Shown: one piece after another, positions 17,367 through 26,855 of the stretch
How positions within the stretch are numbered: the stretch's first letter is position 1
Layout of the letters: the number at the start of each line of letters is the position of its first letter
Program-made: the position numbers and the translations under genes
The notes under the pieces: generated by a model
Told to the model about the DNA's origin: nothing
Database searches by the model: none
Seen by the model: the letters and a program-made list of their open reading frames with translations, nothing else
From: Parvularcula sp039822105
GTDB taxonomy: Bacteria; Pseudomonadota; Alphaproteobacteria; Caulobacterales; Parvularculaceae
Reading direction: 5' to 3'
Assembly: GCA_039822105.1 (NCBI GenBank)
Contig: JBCBMW010000001.1
Coordinates: 124,001 to 188,000 of the forward strand
Length of the DNA stretch: 64,000 nucleotides

Positions 17367-18703
17367 AGCCTTTCGAAGGCGAGGGTGATGCCGAACGCGG
17401 CGCCTGCGAGGCCGATCGAGAGGATGAAGCCGCCGGGCACGCCAAGGGTCCAGTTGAGACCCACCAGTGCAACACCGCCGACAATGATCGACACCAGTGC
17501 TGCTGATCGTCCGCCCTCAGACGTGAGCATCGACATGACAACGGGCACGACCAACAGGGCTGAGACCTCTGATGCGGTGAGCACGATGTCTCGGATCGAT
17601 TGACCGGACGCAGCGACGATGGCTGCGACGAGGCCAGCGCTGATCGTCGCGAGCCTTGCTGCCCGCAACCGGCCTTGCGGGGTGAGGTCGGGAAGGAGCC
17701 GTCTGATCCCGCTTTCCGTGATCGGTGCGGAGGCCGCGAGAAGAGCGCTGTCCACGGAGGATAGGATGGCCGAGAGAAGCGCGCCGCTGACCATGATGAA
17801 GAGCCACGGCGGCAGAACAGCCTCGGCGATGCTCGTGAAGAAGTCATCGCCGGTGCCAAGCTCAAGGCCAAGGGTCGGACCCACCAATCCGATCCCCACG
17901 GGCAGGAGGCCTGCGGTCAGGTAGATCGCGGCACCGAGCAGGGCGCCCTTGCGGGCGACCTCCGGCGTTTTGGCGCCAAGAAGCCTTGAGATCGCCTCTT
18001 GCGCGACGATGGTGCCGAGCACCGGCACGAGCCAAATATCGAGCTTGTCGAAGGCCGTCTCGCCCTCCGTGCTGAAAGAGAGGGCGCTGACCGGAACGCC
18101 CGCGACGCCGCCGGCCTGGTTCAAGACCAAGACAAACAAGATCATCAGGCCTAGGATGGTCACCCCGCCTTGGACGACGTCGGTCGCCACGTCACCTTTG
18201 AGGCCTCCGATCAGCGTGTAGGCGAGGATAAGGCCCGTGCCGATCACAATCGCGCCGAGAAACGGAAGCTCCGTGGACGCGCTGATGAGCACAGCAAGCG
18301 CGTTGAGCTGCGCTGCAGCCCAAACGGTGGCGGAGAGCGCGATGATCATCGCGCTTAAGACTTCGACCTGAACACCGAACCGGGCGCCAAGAAAACCAGC
18401 CACAGTGAAATGGCCGCCAGCCCTAATCCGGTAAGCGACAAACAGCGCAAGGACGATGATCCCAAGGCCGTAGGCGAAGGGCTCGACCCGCGCGCCGGCG
18501 AGGCCGAACTGCGCCGTTTCACCAGCTGTTGCAATGACCGTTTCGGCCGCGAACCAAGTGGCGAAGATCGACATGGCAACAGCGCCGACCCCCAAACTGC
18601 GGCCTGCCACAAGGTAGTCGTCGTCGCTGCTTGTGCCCCTGGCGGCCCACGCTGCGATTCCCAACTGCACAACAACATAAACGGCAATCGCGAGCACAAT
18701 CAT
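17333..18703 (-). CDS. Sodium:solute symporter family protein
   Basis: This 456-aa membrane protein has about 12-13 hydrophobic helices. The N-terminal pattern (YLVAGRSLGVGAVAMSIFATWF) and the later GAAIYLTAGLLPVGIGL and LLSAILSSVDSALLAASAPI segments are characteristic of the SSS family. The substrate cannot be inferred from sequence or neighbours. Convergent overlap with serB at the 3' end means no separate terminator lies between them. Confidence 0.87.
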   Translation of the reverse strand: MIVLAIAVYVVVQLGIAAWAARGTSSDDDYLVAGRSLGVGAVAMSIFATWFAAETVIATAGETAQFGLAGARVEPFAYGLGIIVLALFVAYRIRAGGHFTVAGFLGARFGVQVEVLSAMIIALSATVWAAAQLNALAVLISASTELPFLGAIVIGTGLILAYTLIGGLKGDVATDVVQGGVTILGLMILFVLVLNQAGGVAGVPVSALSFSTEGETAFDKLDIWLVPVLGTIVAQEAISRLLGAKTPEVARKGALLGAAIYLTAGLLPVGIGLVGPTLGLELGTGDDFFTSIAEAVLPPWLFIMVSGALLSAILSSVDSALLAASAPITESGIRRLLPDLTPQGRLRAARLATISAGLVAAIVAASGQSIRDIVLTASEVSALLVVPVVMSMLTSEGGRSAALVSIIVGGVALVGLNWTLGVPGGFILSIGLAGAAFGITLAFERLQPAVTNSSRL

Positions 18704-18869
18704 GCCCTACATCTGCTTGGATCTGGGCGCAGCGTCCAGCATTGCCTGATAGGGCCAATCGGGCTGGTACACGTTGGTGGTGGCCGCGCGCCTTTGGTAA
18801 AAAACGTGCTGGCATTCAAAGCAATAAGACAGAGTCATCGACTAAGCTTTTGGTCTCAAGGAGTGTTTT

Positions 18870-20624
18870 GTGGACAGCAGCTTGGACCGGTTCCTTGGCG
18901 CACACGATGGCGAAAGCCTGAATGAGCTGTGGCGTCGCCGCGCGGTCTTTCTGGTGGCGCTTGCTTATGGGGTCGTCGCTATCCTGATCACTGTGGTGAC
19001 GGTGATCCCCTATGGCATCGACCTCGAGACCCTGATTTGTCCGGCAACATTGGCGCTGTACGGCTCGTCGGTACTCATCATCAATCGCGGCGGCAGCATC
19101 AATCTAGCGGCGATTGTTCTGCTTGTTTCGAGCACATTGAGTGCGATGGGGTTTGTGCTGGTGTTCGGCGGTGTTTTTGGGCCGGGTGCGGTGCTTTTCG
19201 CTGGCGGACCGATGGCTGGCGCGCTGCTCTTGGGATATCGCGGCGCGCTTGCGGCGGGCGTTTTCAGCACAGCGGTTTTTCTCACGCTCTACTTCGCGGA
19301 CGCGACGATCCAGACCAGCTATGACAGTGTGATCTACCTGGTGGTCCTGGTGATGACGATCATGGCCACGACGGTCTTCAGCGTGGCCGTGGCGCGGATG
19401 ACGAGCACCACGCTGGAAGCAGCGATGCAGGCCCGGGACGAAGCGCATCTTGCAAGCAAGGCGAAGTCCGACTTTCTGGCCAATATGAGCCATGAGATCC
19501 GCACGCCGCTGAACGGCGTGATTGCCTTGGCAGATGCTCTCAACGAAGAGGATCTCTCAAAAGACGGGCAGAAAAAGGCCCAAGTGATCAAGAGCTCTGG
19601 CGAGCTTTTGCTGCGGATCATCAATGACGTGCTCGATGTCTCGAAAATCGAGGCGGGTGCGGTGGAAATCGAAAATCGCCCCTTTGATCTCGAAGCGCTC
19701 GCCCGCCAGGTGGAGAGCCTCTACAAGCCGATGGCGGCAGAGAAGAGCTTGCTCCTCGCGGTCACTGTGGAAGACAACCTTGATACTTGGCGCACCGGGG
19801 ATGAGCACCGCTTGGCCCAGGTTATCGGCAATTTGGTCAGCAATGCGATCAAGTTCACCCGGCAGGGCAGCGTCAATGTCAGCATTCAGAGCCAACCTGA
19901 TGGCGTTCGCATGGTGGTGGCCGATACCGGTCACGGAATGACACCTCAGCAAGTAGAAAAGGTGTTCAACCCGTTTGTTCAAGCCGACAGCTCAACGTCG
20001 AGGCGGTTTGGGGGGACGGGTCTTGGTCTCTCGATCGTCCTGGGCCTGACGAAAAGACTGGGTGGCGAGATCGATGTCGAGACCGCGCCTGGCCGCGGCA
20101 CCCGGGTGTCCGTTGACCTGCCACTTCCTCGCGCCAGCTTGGCGGGCGGCAAGAGCGTCCGGTCTCAACCGGTGCAGCTGTCCAACGCGCCCGATCTTTC
20201 GGGATGCCGGATCCTCGCGGTCGATGACAGCCCCGTGAACTTGATGGTGTTGTCATCGCTGCTGAAGTCGACCAACGCAGCGCTTACCCAGGCAAGTGAT
20301 GGTCAGCAAGGTGTCCAGTATGCGGATGACCAATCCTTTGATGTGATCCTGATGGATATCTCGATGCCGGGTATGGATGGGCAAGAGGCCACCGAAAAGA
20401 TCCGTGCGGGCTCAAAGTTCAATCAACAGGTGCCGATCATCGCCACAACGGCCCATGCACTTGACCATGAGGTGAAGGCGCTGCTTGAGGCCGGCTTTGA
20501 CGACCATATCGCCAAGCCGATTTCATCGGCACGCTTGTTCGATGTGATCACCAAGCACATTGCTGCGGCGCCCGGCGGAGCGGGTGAGCTTGTCAGCTCA
20601 CGCAGCTTGGGCGCAGCGTCTTAG
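18870..20624 (+). CDS. Hybrid sensor histidine kinase
   Basis: The 584-aa product uses GTG 18870, preceded by AAGGAG. An N-terminal membrane region of about six helices (residues 25-178) is followed by a HisKA dimerisation domain with the phospho-acceptor His208 (NMSHEIRTPLNGV), a HATPase domain (N box NLVSNAIKF, G boxes near 350-390) and a C-terminal receiver (about 445-565) with Asp496 in LMDISMPGMDG. No periplasmic sensing domain is visible, so it may sense through its membrane region. No output regulator is adjacent, so it is an orphan in this window. Confidence 0.92.
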   Translation: MDSSLDRFLGAHDGESLNELWRRRAVFLVALAYGVVAILITVVTVIPYGIDLETLICPATLALYGSSVLIINRGGSINLAAIVLLVSSTLSAMGFVLVFGGVFGPGAVLFAGGPMAGALLLGYRGALAAGVFSTAVFLTLYFADATIQTSYDSVIYLVVLVMTIMATTVFSVAVARMTSTTLEAAMQARDEAHLASKAKSDFLANMSHEIRTPLNGVIALADALNEEDLSKDGQKKAQVIKSSGELLLRIINDVLDVSKIEAGAVEIENRPFDLEALARQVESLYKPMAAEKSLLLAVTVEDNLDTWRTGDEHRLAQVIGNLVSNAIKFTRQGSVNVSIQSQPDGVRMVVADTGHGMTPQQVEKVFNPFVQADSSTSRRFGGTGLGLSIVLGLTKRLGGEIDVETAPGRGTRVSVDLPLPRASLAGGKSVRSQPVQLSNAPDLSGCRILAVDDSPVNLMVLSSLLKSTNAALTQASDGQQGVQYADDQSFDVILMDISMPGMDGQEATEKIRAGSKFNQQVPIIATTAHALDHEVKALLEAGFDDHIAKPISSARLFDVITKHIAAAPGGAGELVSSRSLGAAS

Positions 20625-20627
20625 CCG

Positions 20628-21107
20628 TTACTTTGCGAGTTCAGCCGTCAGTTTGCTGATGAGGCTGTTGAGCCGACGCTCGTTGACGCCAAAGTCGCTA
20701 TAGCCGACGCGGCTGCGCGAATAGGCGACAAGGGTCGAGCCGCCATTACCGGCCTCAATCACGGAGATGTCCACGTCGTCCCGGAACACCGTGAAAGCGA
20801 CGCGCGCGCTGTAGCTGATATGCCGCGTCGCTGGGTCAGCTTTCACGCTTGAGGTCCGGGGCGTGGCTTTGACGATCGCCACCAGCTTTTCAAACACCGC
20901 ATCGGGGTCTTGGCTGTAGACGGGCGCTGCCGTGTCAGCCTTCGCTGTTGTCAGGTAGCCCTCGGGCGCGACAACCCAAGTGTTGGGGCTTGATGGAACT
21001 TTGAGCGTCGTAAAATCGATCATAGCAGGCTCCTCAACCTGGGCAGCGGGCGTTCCCGCGCAACCGATGAGCAAAGCCAAGGCGGCAATGGTCAGGATAC
21101 GTTGCAT
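20628..21107 (-). CDS. DUF1499 lipoprotein
   Basis: This is a 159-aa protein. The first 16 residues are a lipoprotein signal with LLIGC. The mature part carries the DUF1499 pattern (PSSPNTWVVAPEG, paired strands around HISYSARV, and YSRSRVGYSDFGVNERRLNSL near the end). The function of the family is not known. It ends three bases from the stop of the histidine kinase gene, convergently. Confidence 0.75.
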   Translation of the reverse strand: MQRILTIAALALLIGCAGTPAAQVEEPAMIDFTTLKVPSSPNTWVVAPEGYLTTAKADTAAPVYSQDPDAVFEKLVAIVKATPRTSSVKADPATRHISYSARVAFTVFRDDVDISVIEAGNGGSTLVAYSRSRVGYSDFGVNERRLNSLISKLTAELAK

Positions 21108-21120
21108 GGGAACTCTCCGA

Positions 21121-21930
21121 TTAGCCAGCGAAGGCCTTTTCGATGACGAATTCAGCTGGTGCGGCGTTGGAGCCTTCGGTCAGGCCGTGCTCGATCATCA
21201 GCGATTTGGTGTCGTTGATCATCTCCATCGAGCCGCAGATCATCGCGCGGTCGGTTGCGGGGTCGAGCTTCGGCACGCCGAGATCCTCGAACAGCTTGCC
21301 GCTGGTGATGAGGTCGGTGATCCGGCCCATGCACTGGTGATCTTCCCGCGTGCACGAGGTGTAGAGCTTGAGCTTGCCGTTCGCCATTTCGCCAACGAGC
21401 GGGTCGTTGATGACGTCTTCGACGAGCTGGGTGGAGTATTGAAGCTCGGCCACCTCGCGGCAGGTGTGGGTGACGATTACCTCTTCGAACTTCTCGTACG
21501 TCTCGGGGTCGCGGACGAGGCTCGCGAAGGGCGCAAAGCCGGTGCCGGTCGAGAACATGTAAAGACGCTTGCCTGGTGTCAGGGCATCAAGAACCAGCGT
21601 GCCGGTTGGTTTCTTACCCAAAAGGACCTCGTCGCCCTCTTGGATTTTCTGAAGCCGCGAGGTCAGCGGGCCGTCCGGCACTTTGATCGAATAGAACTCC
21701 AGCTCTTCGTCCCAGGAAGGCGAGGCGACTGAGTAGGCGCGGAGGAGGGGTTTGCCGTCTTCCTTCGGCAGGCCGATCATGACGAACTCGCCTGAACGGA
21801 AACGGAAGCTCTGCGGGCGGGTCAGGCGGAACCGAAACAGCCGGTCGGTGTAGTGCTCAACGGACAGAACCTTCTCCGCCGTGGGGGCGTTGGGGTTCAC
21901 TTTCGGTTTGGCGGCAGCTGTGGTGCTCAC
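21121..21930 (-). CDS. fpr: Ferredoxin--NADP reductase
   Basis: The 269-aa product uses GTG 21930, preceded by AAGGATCC; an upstream in-frame start would add a Lys/Arg-rich tail with no support. The FAD-binding motif RAYSVAS is at 64-70, the NADP-binding STGTGFAPF at 127-135, and CGSMEMI near 230. It belongs to the bacterial Fpr subgroup that moves electrons between NADPH and ferredoxin or flavodoxin, often in oxidative stress or Fe-S assembly. It stands alone here, 13 bases from the DUF1499 gene on the same strand. Confidence 0.92.
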   Translation of the reverse strand: MSTTAAAKPKVNPNAPTAEKVLSVEHYTDRLFRFRLTRPQSFRFRSGEFVMIGLPKEDGKPLLRAYSVASPSWDEELEFYSIKVPDGPLTSRLQKIQEGDEVLLGKKPTGTLVLDALTPGKRLYMFSTGTGFAPFASLVRDPETYEKFEEVIVTHTCREVAELQYSTQLVEDVINDPLVGEMANGKLKLYTSCTREDHQCMGRITDLITSGKLFEDLGVPKLDPATDRAMICGSMEMINDTKSLMIEHGLTEGSNAAPAEFVIEKAFAG

Positions 21931-22052
21931 AACGGATCCTTTTTGACGTCTTTTTCTTTTCGCTGCGGCGCACATAGGCGTTCACGCCGCCAGTTGAAAG
22001 CCTTTCGCAAAACTGGCGGCACCTATCAGAATATCTGACCGATCAGCCTGTC

Positions 22053-22526
22053 TTACGGCTGATAAGGCAGGGAAGAGTGGTGGAGCACAATACGCAATGT
22101 GCCGTCCGCGTCTTTCTTATAGCCCCAGCTCTTGTCGACCTTGGTCACGCCGCCGTCCTTGTCGGTCATCGTCACCCAACCCATCCACATCGCGACATCC
22201 CCTTCGATGAAGCTCGCGGAGGTTTCGGATTCCACTGTGCGCCAGCCTTTGATGCCAAAGCCGCCGTCGAGGGGGTAGTCCTCGCTGTGGCCGACAAAGT
22301 AGGAGAGCGCGCCGTCCTTGGTGGGACGGAAGGTCTTCTCACCGCTGGCGAGGGTCGGTTTGAAGAGGACGGGGCCTAGATTGTAGCCGTAAGCCGCGTC
22401 GAGAGCGCCATTGGCGACATCGCGGGCACTGTCGATACCGCCTTCTTCATAGGCCTTGGCAACGGCGACGAGGGCATCGCCCCAGATTTTGCGGGCTTCG
22501 GCGAGTTCGGCTTCGGTGATGGGCAT
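22053..22526 (-). CDS. NTF2-like-fold protein, unknown role
   Basis: This is a 157-aa soluble protein. An N-terminal amphipathic helix (AELAEARKIWGDALVAVAKAY) is followed by a YNLGPVLFKPT segment and a run of beta strands ending in DKSWGYKKDADGTLRIVLHHSSLPY. The helix-then-curved-sheet pattern, and a final strand with WGYKK and HHSSLP, resemble SnoaL/NTF2-like proteins. No catalytic residue can be assigned. Confidence 0.65.
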   Translation of the reverse strand: MPITEAELAEARKIWGDALVAVAKAYEEGGIDSARDVANGALDAAYGYNLGPVLFKPTLASGEKTFRPTKDGALSYFVGHSEDYPLDGGFGIKGWRTVESETSASFIEGDVAMWMGWVTMTDKDGGVTKVDKSWGYKKDADGTLRIVLHHSSLPYQP

Positions 22527-22672
22527 GGGAGTGGATCTCTCTTCTCAGCGTTCATGGTGACGTCCCGCTGTCCCGGCACCTCATGAGGGCGCGCGAACAG
22601 GCTCGGACTTAGGCGCTAGTTATTGTTGTCAAACGTCCTGTCAAAGGGGATCGCAGCGATATCCCAGCGCCC

Positions 22673-23086
22673 CTAACCCTTTTCAGCGTCTTGAGGTTTC
22701 CAGAAGAAGAGGACGAAGAACGCGCTGATCACCAACAGGATGTTCACAGTGTTGAGCGCGACCAAGTAGATGATCGCACCGGTGGAGCCCCAAACGTCCA
22801 AAAGGTGTTGCGTCGACACCGTGACAGGCCCGGCATCTTTAAGCGCCACGAGATCCCTGGCGGCCCCTTCGATCTGCTTTCCAGAAATGGCTGCAGAGCT
22901 ACCGAACGTGGTCCAGCCAAAAAGATAGACGAGGAAGACCGACAGCTTCATCGCGAAGTTGGATCTATGGAGAAAGTAGAAGACCGCGATGATCAGCGCA
23001 AAGTTGAGCGCGATAAGCTGGGTGATCGCTGCATCAAGCTGGGTCCGCGCTGTGCTGTATATTCCGATCAGCTCCGCTTCGGTCAT
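22673..23086 (-). CDS. Small three-helix membrane protein
   Basis: This is a 137-aa protein from ATG 23086. Hydrophobic segments lie at about residues 22-40, 47-66 and 108-130, with a short loop region between the second and third. The frame continues upstream antisense to the dehydrogenase gene, but codon use and the position of ATG 23086 favour the short form. The family is unrecognised. Confidence 0.55.
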   Translation of the reverse strand: MTEAELIGIYSTARTQLDAAITQLIALNFALIIAVFYFLHRSNFAMKLSVFLVYLFGWTTFGSSAAISGKQIEGAARDLVALKDAGPVTVSTQHLLDVWGSTGAIIYLVALNTVNILLVISAFFVLFFWKPQDAEKG

Positions 23087-23263
23087 CGAACATCTGCCCC
23101 TTCGTCCAGCCTCACAGCCTAGAAGCCGCCGACTGAGTCCGCAATTCGGGTGAGGGCATAGCTGCTCATCGGCGTTTTGGGACGATGGCCCTTTGCCGAC
23201 TTGGCTTTCACCGAAAATGCTGCATGTCACCTCTCCAGAGACAACAATCGTTCTGGAGGTCCC

Positions 23264-24175
23264 ATGAGCATCACATTTGATAACCGCGTCGCAATCGTCA
23301 CAGGCGCGGGCGCCGGGCTTGGTCGCGCGCATGCGCTGGAGCTGGCCAAGCGCGGCGTGAAGGTCGTGGTGAACGATCTCGGCGGTACGGTCGCTGGTGA
23401 AGGCGGCTCGCTCGGCCCGGCCGAACAGGTCGTCCAAGAAATCCGCGACGGTGGCGGTGAAGCGATCGCCAATGGCGCCAGTGTCACCGATCCCCAAGGT
23501 GTTGCGGACATGGTTTCGGAAGCGATCGAAACCTTCGGCAAGGTCGATATCCTGATGAACAATGCCGGGGTGCTCCGTGATAAGAGCTTCTCGAAAATGA
23601 CGCTCGATGACTTCCGGTTCGTGATGGACGTTCACGTCATGGGCTCGGTCATCTGCTCAAAGGCTGTCTGGGATCACATGCGGGAGCGGCAGTATGGGCG
23701 GATCATGATGACCTCCTCTTCCTCCGGCATCTACGGCAATTTTGGTCAGTCGAACTACGGAACGGCCAAGGCGGGTCTCGTGGGCCTGATGAACGTTCTG
23801 CATATTGAGGGTTCGCAGAAGGGCATCCACGTCAACACCCTCTCACCCACGGCGGGAACACGGATGACCGAAGGCCTGATCCCGGAAGAGGCGTTCAGGC
23901 TGATGACACCCGAAAGCGTGACGCCGGCCGCGATCTACCTTTGCTGTGATGAAGCACCGTCGCGCCTTATCCTTTGCGCAGGCGCGGGCGGATATGCGGC
24001 GACACGGATCACCGAAACCGATGGTATCTACCTCAAGCCGGAAGATCAGTCTGCGGAGTCGATCGCGGCCCAGATGGACAACATCCTCAATGAGGACAAC
24101 GAGAAAATGCTCGAGGACGGCTCAGGCCAAACGATGAAGTTTGTCCAAAAGGCTATGGCCGCACTTCAGGGCTAG
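23264..24175 (+). CDS. Short-chain dehydrogenase/reductase
   Basis: The 303-aa product has GGAGG eight bases before ATG 23264. It shows the NAD(P) motif TGAGAGLG (13-20), NNAG near 99-102 and the catalytic YxxxK (Tyr165, Lys169). An extra loop (NDLGGTVAGEGGSLGPAEQV) and a long C-terminal tail mark the subgroup related to the dehydrogenase part of multifunctional fatty-acid beta-oxidation enzymes, so a 3-hydroxyacyl-CoA substrate is likely but unproven. A hairpin follows the stop codon. Confidence 0.88.
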   Translation: MSITFDNRVAIVTGAGAGLGRAHALELAKRGVKVVVNDLGGTVAGEGGSLGPAEQVVQEIRDGGGEAIANGASVTDPQGVADMVSEAIETFGKVDILMNNAGVLRDKSFSKMTLDDFRFVMDVHVMGSVICSKAVWDHMRERQYGRIMMTSSSSGIYGNFGQSNYGTAKAGLVGLMNVLHIEGSQKGIHVNTLSPTAGTRMTEGLIPEEAFRLMTPESVTPAAIYLCCDEAPSRLILCAGAGGYAATRITETDGIYLKPEDQSAESIAAQMDNILNEDNEKMLEDGSGQTMKFVQKAMAALQG

Positions 24176-24184
24176 GGCCCTAAA

Positions 24185-24220
24185 GCGGGTGAGGTGAGAC
24201 GAGAGCTTTCCCTCACCCGC
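24185..24220 (+). terminator. Hairpin after the dehydrogenase gene
   Basis: GCGGGTGAGG (24185-24194) pairs perfectly with CCTCACCCGC (24211-24220) across a 16-base loop. There is no T tract, so termination efficiency is doubtful. Confidence 0.45.
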
Positions 24221-24264
24221 CAACCGGCGCATGCTCTCTCCATCGCACAAGAGGGAGCAAAGAG

Positions 24265-24924
24265 ATGGGTTGGTTCACCGGTTCGGACATGAAAAAGCTC
24301 GACGCCTCAGGGAACTACACCGTCTCTGAGATTGGTGAGTGCCTCTACATCTACGTGCCGAAGGATCCGCCGCAGCGGGTGATCATCTCGTCCCATGGCG
24401 GCCATGCGATGCTTGGCGGCACCAATTCCTTCACCGTCGGTGACGACACGGTTCTGCAGTTCTACTCTGACGACAAGTACAGCGTGAATGATCCGGGGTT
24501 TACGAACTTTTTCACAAGTTTGGGCGCGCCAAAAGAGGTGCTGTCGACGGGCGATAACTGCTTCGACTACATCCTGACCAAGTACCAGGGCTCTCACAAC
24601 AAGATGAAAGAGACCTACGAGTCGATTGGCGCCGCGATCGATCACATGACCAACCTGGCCCAGGATTACGCCAAAGCGGCGACGCAGGCGTCAGGCCTTG
24701 GGAAGTCTGATGTCGCAGCGAAGTACGAGGCGAAGGCCGCGCATGCCTCGAAAATCCCCGCCGTCCTGACGGTCCGCAACCGCAAGTTCCGCAGCAACAT
24801 GACCCTCTCCGCCGCGATTGAGGGCGTGAAAATGGCGGCCCCATCGGTGCAGATTTTCGACTGCCTGTTCTGCCGCAGCGGCTGGAAAGACCTCTCCCAA
24901 GACGTCACCCTGGTCAGCGTCTGA
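24265..24924 (+). CDS. Unassigned 219-aa protein, possible Stv-like fold
   Basis: This soluble protein has no signal peptide. Residues 30-50 (YVPKDPPQRVIISSHGGHAM) carry a strand followed by a His-containing turn that recalls the putative-adhesin Stv family. The middle (about 100-165) is helical and Ala/Lys-rich, and the C-terminus has a Cys pair in DCLFCRSGW. GAGGGAGCAAAGAG precedes the ATG. It stands alone with its own terminator directly before the flagellar locus. Stv assignment is weak, and no function is proposed. Confidence 0.6.
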   Translation: MGWFTGSDMKKLDASGNYTVSEIGECLYIYVPKDPPQRVIISSHGGHAMLGGTNSFTVGDDTVLQFYSDDKYSVNDPGFTNFFTSLGAPKEVLSTGDNCFDYILTKYQGSHNKMKETYESIGAAIDHMTNLAQDYAKAATQASGLGKSDVAAKYEAKAAHASKIPAVLTVRNRKFRSNMTLSAAIEGVKMAAPSVQIFDCLFCRSGWKDLSQDVTLVSV

Positions 24925-24934
24925 CCAGGGTTTT
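24908..24934 (+). terminator. Terminator overlapping stop codon
   Basis: CCCTGGTCA (24908-24916) and TGACCAGGG (24922-24930) form a perfect 9-bp stem with a 5-base loop, followed by TTTT. The second arm begins with the TGA stop of the 219-aa gene. Confidence 0.8.
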
Positions 24935-24936
24935 CG

Positions 24937-24950
24937 GGCTTTAAACTCAG
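24937..24950 (+). promoter_or_regulatory. Flagellar promoter motif before fliK
   Basis: GGCTTTAAACTCAG lies 44 bases before the fliK start. It resembles TGGTTTAAACTGA before flgF, and the GGTTTAA core also occurs before flgB and flgE. It may be part of a class promoter or a CtrA/FtcR-type site. Confidence 0.35.
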
Positions 24951-24994
24951 CTTGATCGGCCTCGTGTTCTCTCGACCGTGGAGAGAGAACTTTT

Positions 24995-26008
24995 ATGACC
25001 GAAGCTGCGCAGCTGCTCGGCGGCCCTAAAGTGGTGCCCGCCCGTGGTCCCGGGAAGGATCAACCCCCAACGTCCGGTGAGGAGGCGAGCGATTTTGGCA
25101 ATCTGCTTGCTGCCGTGGAGCAACTTGCCGAGCTCCAGGCCGAGGGTGTGATTGAGATCGACGCCAATGGCCTGCCGGTGCCCACCCAGGGCGAGGCGGT
25201 TCCAGAACTAGGGTCTTTGATCGCAAGTCTTGAAGCTGCACGGCCTGAGATCCTTGACGCTGAGGCCGGTGCCCAAACCTTTGTGCCGCGCACGTTGGGT
25301 CAGCGCGGGCGTGCCGCCGATTTCCGCCCGCTCGACCTCTCGCGACCGACACAGACCTTCACGCCCACACCGGTTTCTGAGCAGACGCTCCAGGGTGTGC
25401 CAGCGGTCCAACCTGCGGCTCTTCAGGGCCAACAGGCGGGTGAACCGCTCCAGGGTTTTGAGATCCTGCAGCAGGCCGCACAAAACGCCACTGCTCGCAC
25501 CGACATCAAAGTTCAGCTGCCGGAACCGCAGACGCCGAAGATTGAATCCACCGTGGCGGCCACGCCGCGGCTTGAGGCGGCGCTGCAGCAGCAGGGCACG
25601 CAGGAAACATCGAACCCCGTCGTGCGTCAGCTGGCGCAGAACGTTCAGACGATGGTCCGCGGTGACATGGAGCGCATGCGCTTTGATCTTTACCCAGAGG
25701 AGCTGGGGCGTGTGTCGATCCAGATGCAGAAGACCTCTGGTGCCACCAAGATCATGATCGTCACCGAGACGCCGCAAGCGTTTGAAGCGCTCCAGCGCGG
25801 GGCGAGCGGCCTGCAACAGAGCCTCAGCCAAGCCGGCTTTGACGCTGATGAGATGACCTTCGAGCAACACAGCCAGCGCGGTGAGCGCGAAGCGGCCGAG
25901 GAGCGTCGCGATCGCGATGAACGCCGGCCCTTTGACGAACCTGATGACGAGAAACGCGTGGCGGTGATCCGCCCTGCCGAAGAAGCCGACCAAGGCCTCT
26001 TCCTTTAA
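24995..26008 (+). CDS. fliK: Flagellar hook-length control protein
   Basis: The 337-aa product has GAGAGAGAAC before the ATG. The N-terminal two thirds are Pro/Gln/Ala-rich and low-complexity, as expected of a molecular ruler. The conserved C-terminal Flg_hook domain spans about residues 215-300, with MRFDLYPEELGRVSIQMQ and a helix QAFEALQRGASGLQQSLSQAG. The tail is unusually rich in Arg/Asp/Glu. FliK measures the hook and switches export specificity through FlhB, encoded 3 kb away. FlgD follows after 18 bases, probably in one transcript. Confidence 0.86.
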   Translation: MTEAAQLLGGPKVVPARGPGKDQPPTSGEEASDFGNLLAAVEQLAELQAEGVIEIDANGLPVPTQGEAVPELGSLIASLEAARPEILDAEAGAQTFVPRTLGQRGRAADFRPLDLSRPTQTFTPTPVSEQTLQGVPAVQPAALQGQQAGEPLQGFEILQQAAQNATARTDIKVQLPEPQTPKIESTVAATPRLEAALQQQGTQETSNPVVRQLAQNVQTMVRGDMERMRFDLYPEELGRVSIQMQKTSGATKIMIVTETPQAFEALQRGASGLQQSLSQAGFDADEMTFEQHSQRGEREAAEERRDRDERRPFDEPDDEKRVAVIRPAEEADQGLFL

Positions 26009-26026
26009 CGGACGAAAGACGAAGCC

Positions 26027-26713
26027 ATGACCTCTGTCACCCCTATCGCCTCTGAACCAGTCCAAACAACAAGCGCCAGCACCTCAACGGTGACCAATGC
26101 GACGCTATCGGAGGATCTTGACACGTTCCTCAACCTCCTCGTCGCGCAGCTTGAGAACCAAGACCCGCTCGAGCCACTCGACGCAAACGAGTTCGTGGAT
26201 CAGCTGACCCAGTTCTCAGAACTGGAGCAGGGCGTTGAGCAGACCGATGCGTTGAACGAAATCGCGGCGACCCTCGCGGCGGATGAGCGGCAGACGGACA
26301 TTTCCTACCTCGGCAAGATCGTTGAAGCAGAAAGCGAAGACATCTTCCTTGGTGAGGGCGGTGCCACCTTTGGCTACAACATCGACGCGCCCACCAACAA
26401 TGCGGAGATCCGGATCTTCACTGACAGCGGCCAGCTTGTAACCAGCTACAAGGTCGACGGCAATGTCGGCGACTTCACCACCACCTGGGACGGTCTTGAT
26501 TCCAATGGCAACGAAGTGGCGCCTGGCATCTATCGCGCGCAGGTGGTCGCAATCTCTGAGCAGACTGACCAAGAGCGCCTCGCCGGTCAGACCTTCTCGA
26601 TTGGCCTTATTGAAGAGGTGCGGTTCGAGCCTGAAGGCACCGAGCTGATCTACAACAACGGGATCACAATCCGCTCGGATGCGATCCGCCGGGTGGCGAC
26701 TCCAGCCTCGTAA
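26027..26713 (+). CDS. flgD: Flagellar hook cap protein
   Basis: The 228-aa product has the defining N-terminal export/assembly segment (FLNLLVAQLENQDPLEPLDA, about residues 34-53, then FVDQLTQFSELEQ). The C-terminal part (about 85-210) shows the FlgD Ig/TUDOR-like strands including WDGLDSNGNEVAPGIY. It caps the growing hook while FlgE is added and is then discarded. It follows fliK closely. Confidence 0.93.
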   Translation: MTSVTPIASEPVQTTSASTSTVTNATLSEDLDTFLNLLVAQLENQDPLEPLDANEFVDQLTQFSELEQGVEQTDALNEIAATLAADERQTDISYLGKIVEAESEDIFLGEGGATFGYNIDAPTNNAEIRIFTDSGQLVTSYKVDGNVGDFTTTWDGLDSNGNEVAPGIYRAQVVAISEQTDQERLAGQTFSIGLIEEVRFEPEGTELIYNNGITIRSDAIRRVATPAS

Positions 26714-26855
26714 TCCCCCGCCAGGAGCAGAAACGAGCGAATTGCATTCGCTCCCCTGCGGCAATTCAGATTTCTGTCACAAAAGGGTTTACGCGCAGGT
26801 GGACCCCGGTCTATTGGCCCCCTCCCAACCCGGTATTCACCTGCCGATCTCCCTT

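Noticed and set aside
22673..23635. 320-codon version of the small membrane protein
   Set aside because: The extra N-terminal part is antisense to the dehydrogenase and unlike a real protein.
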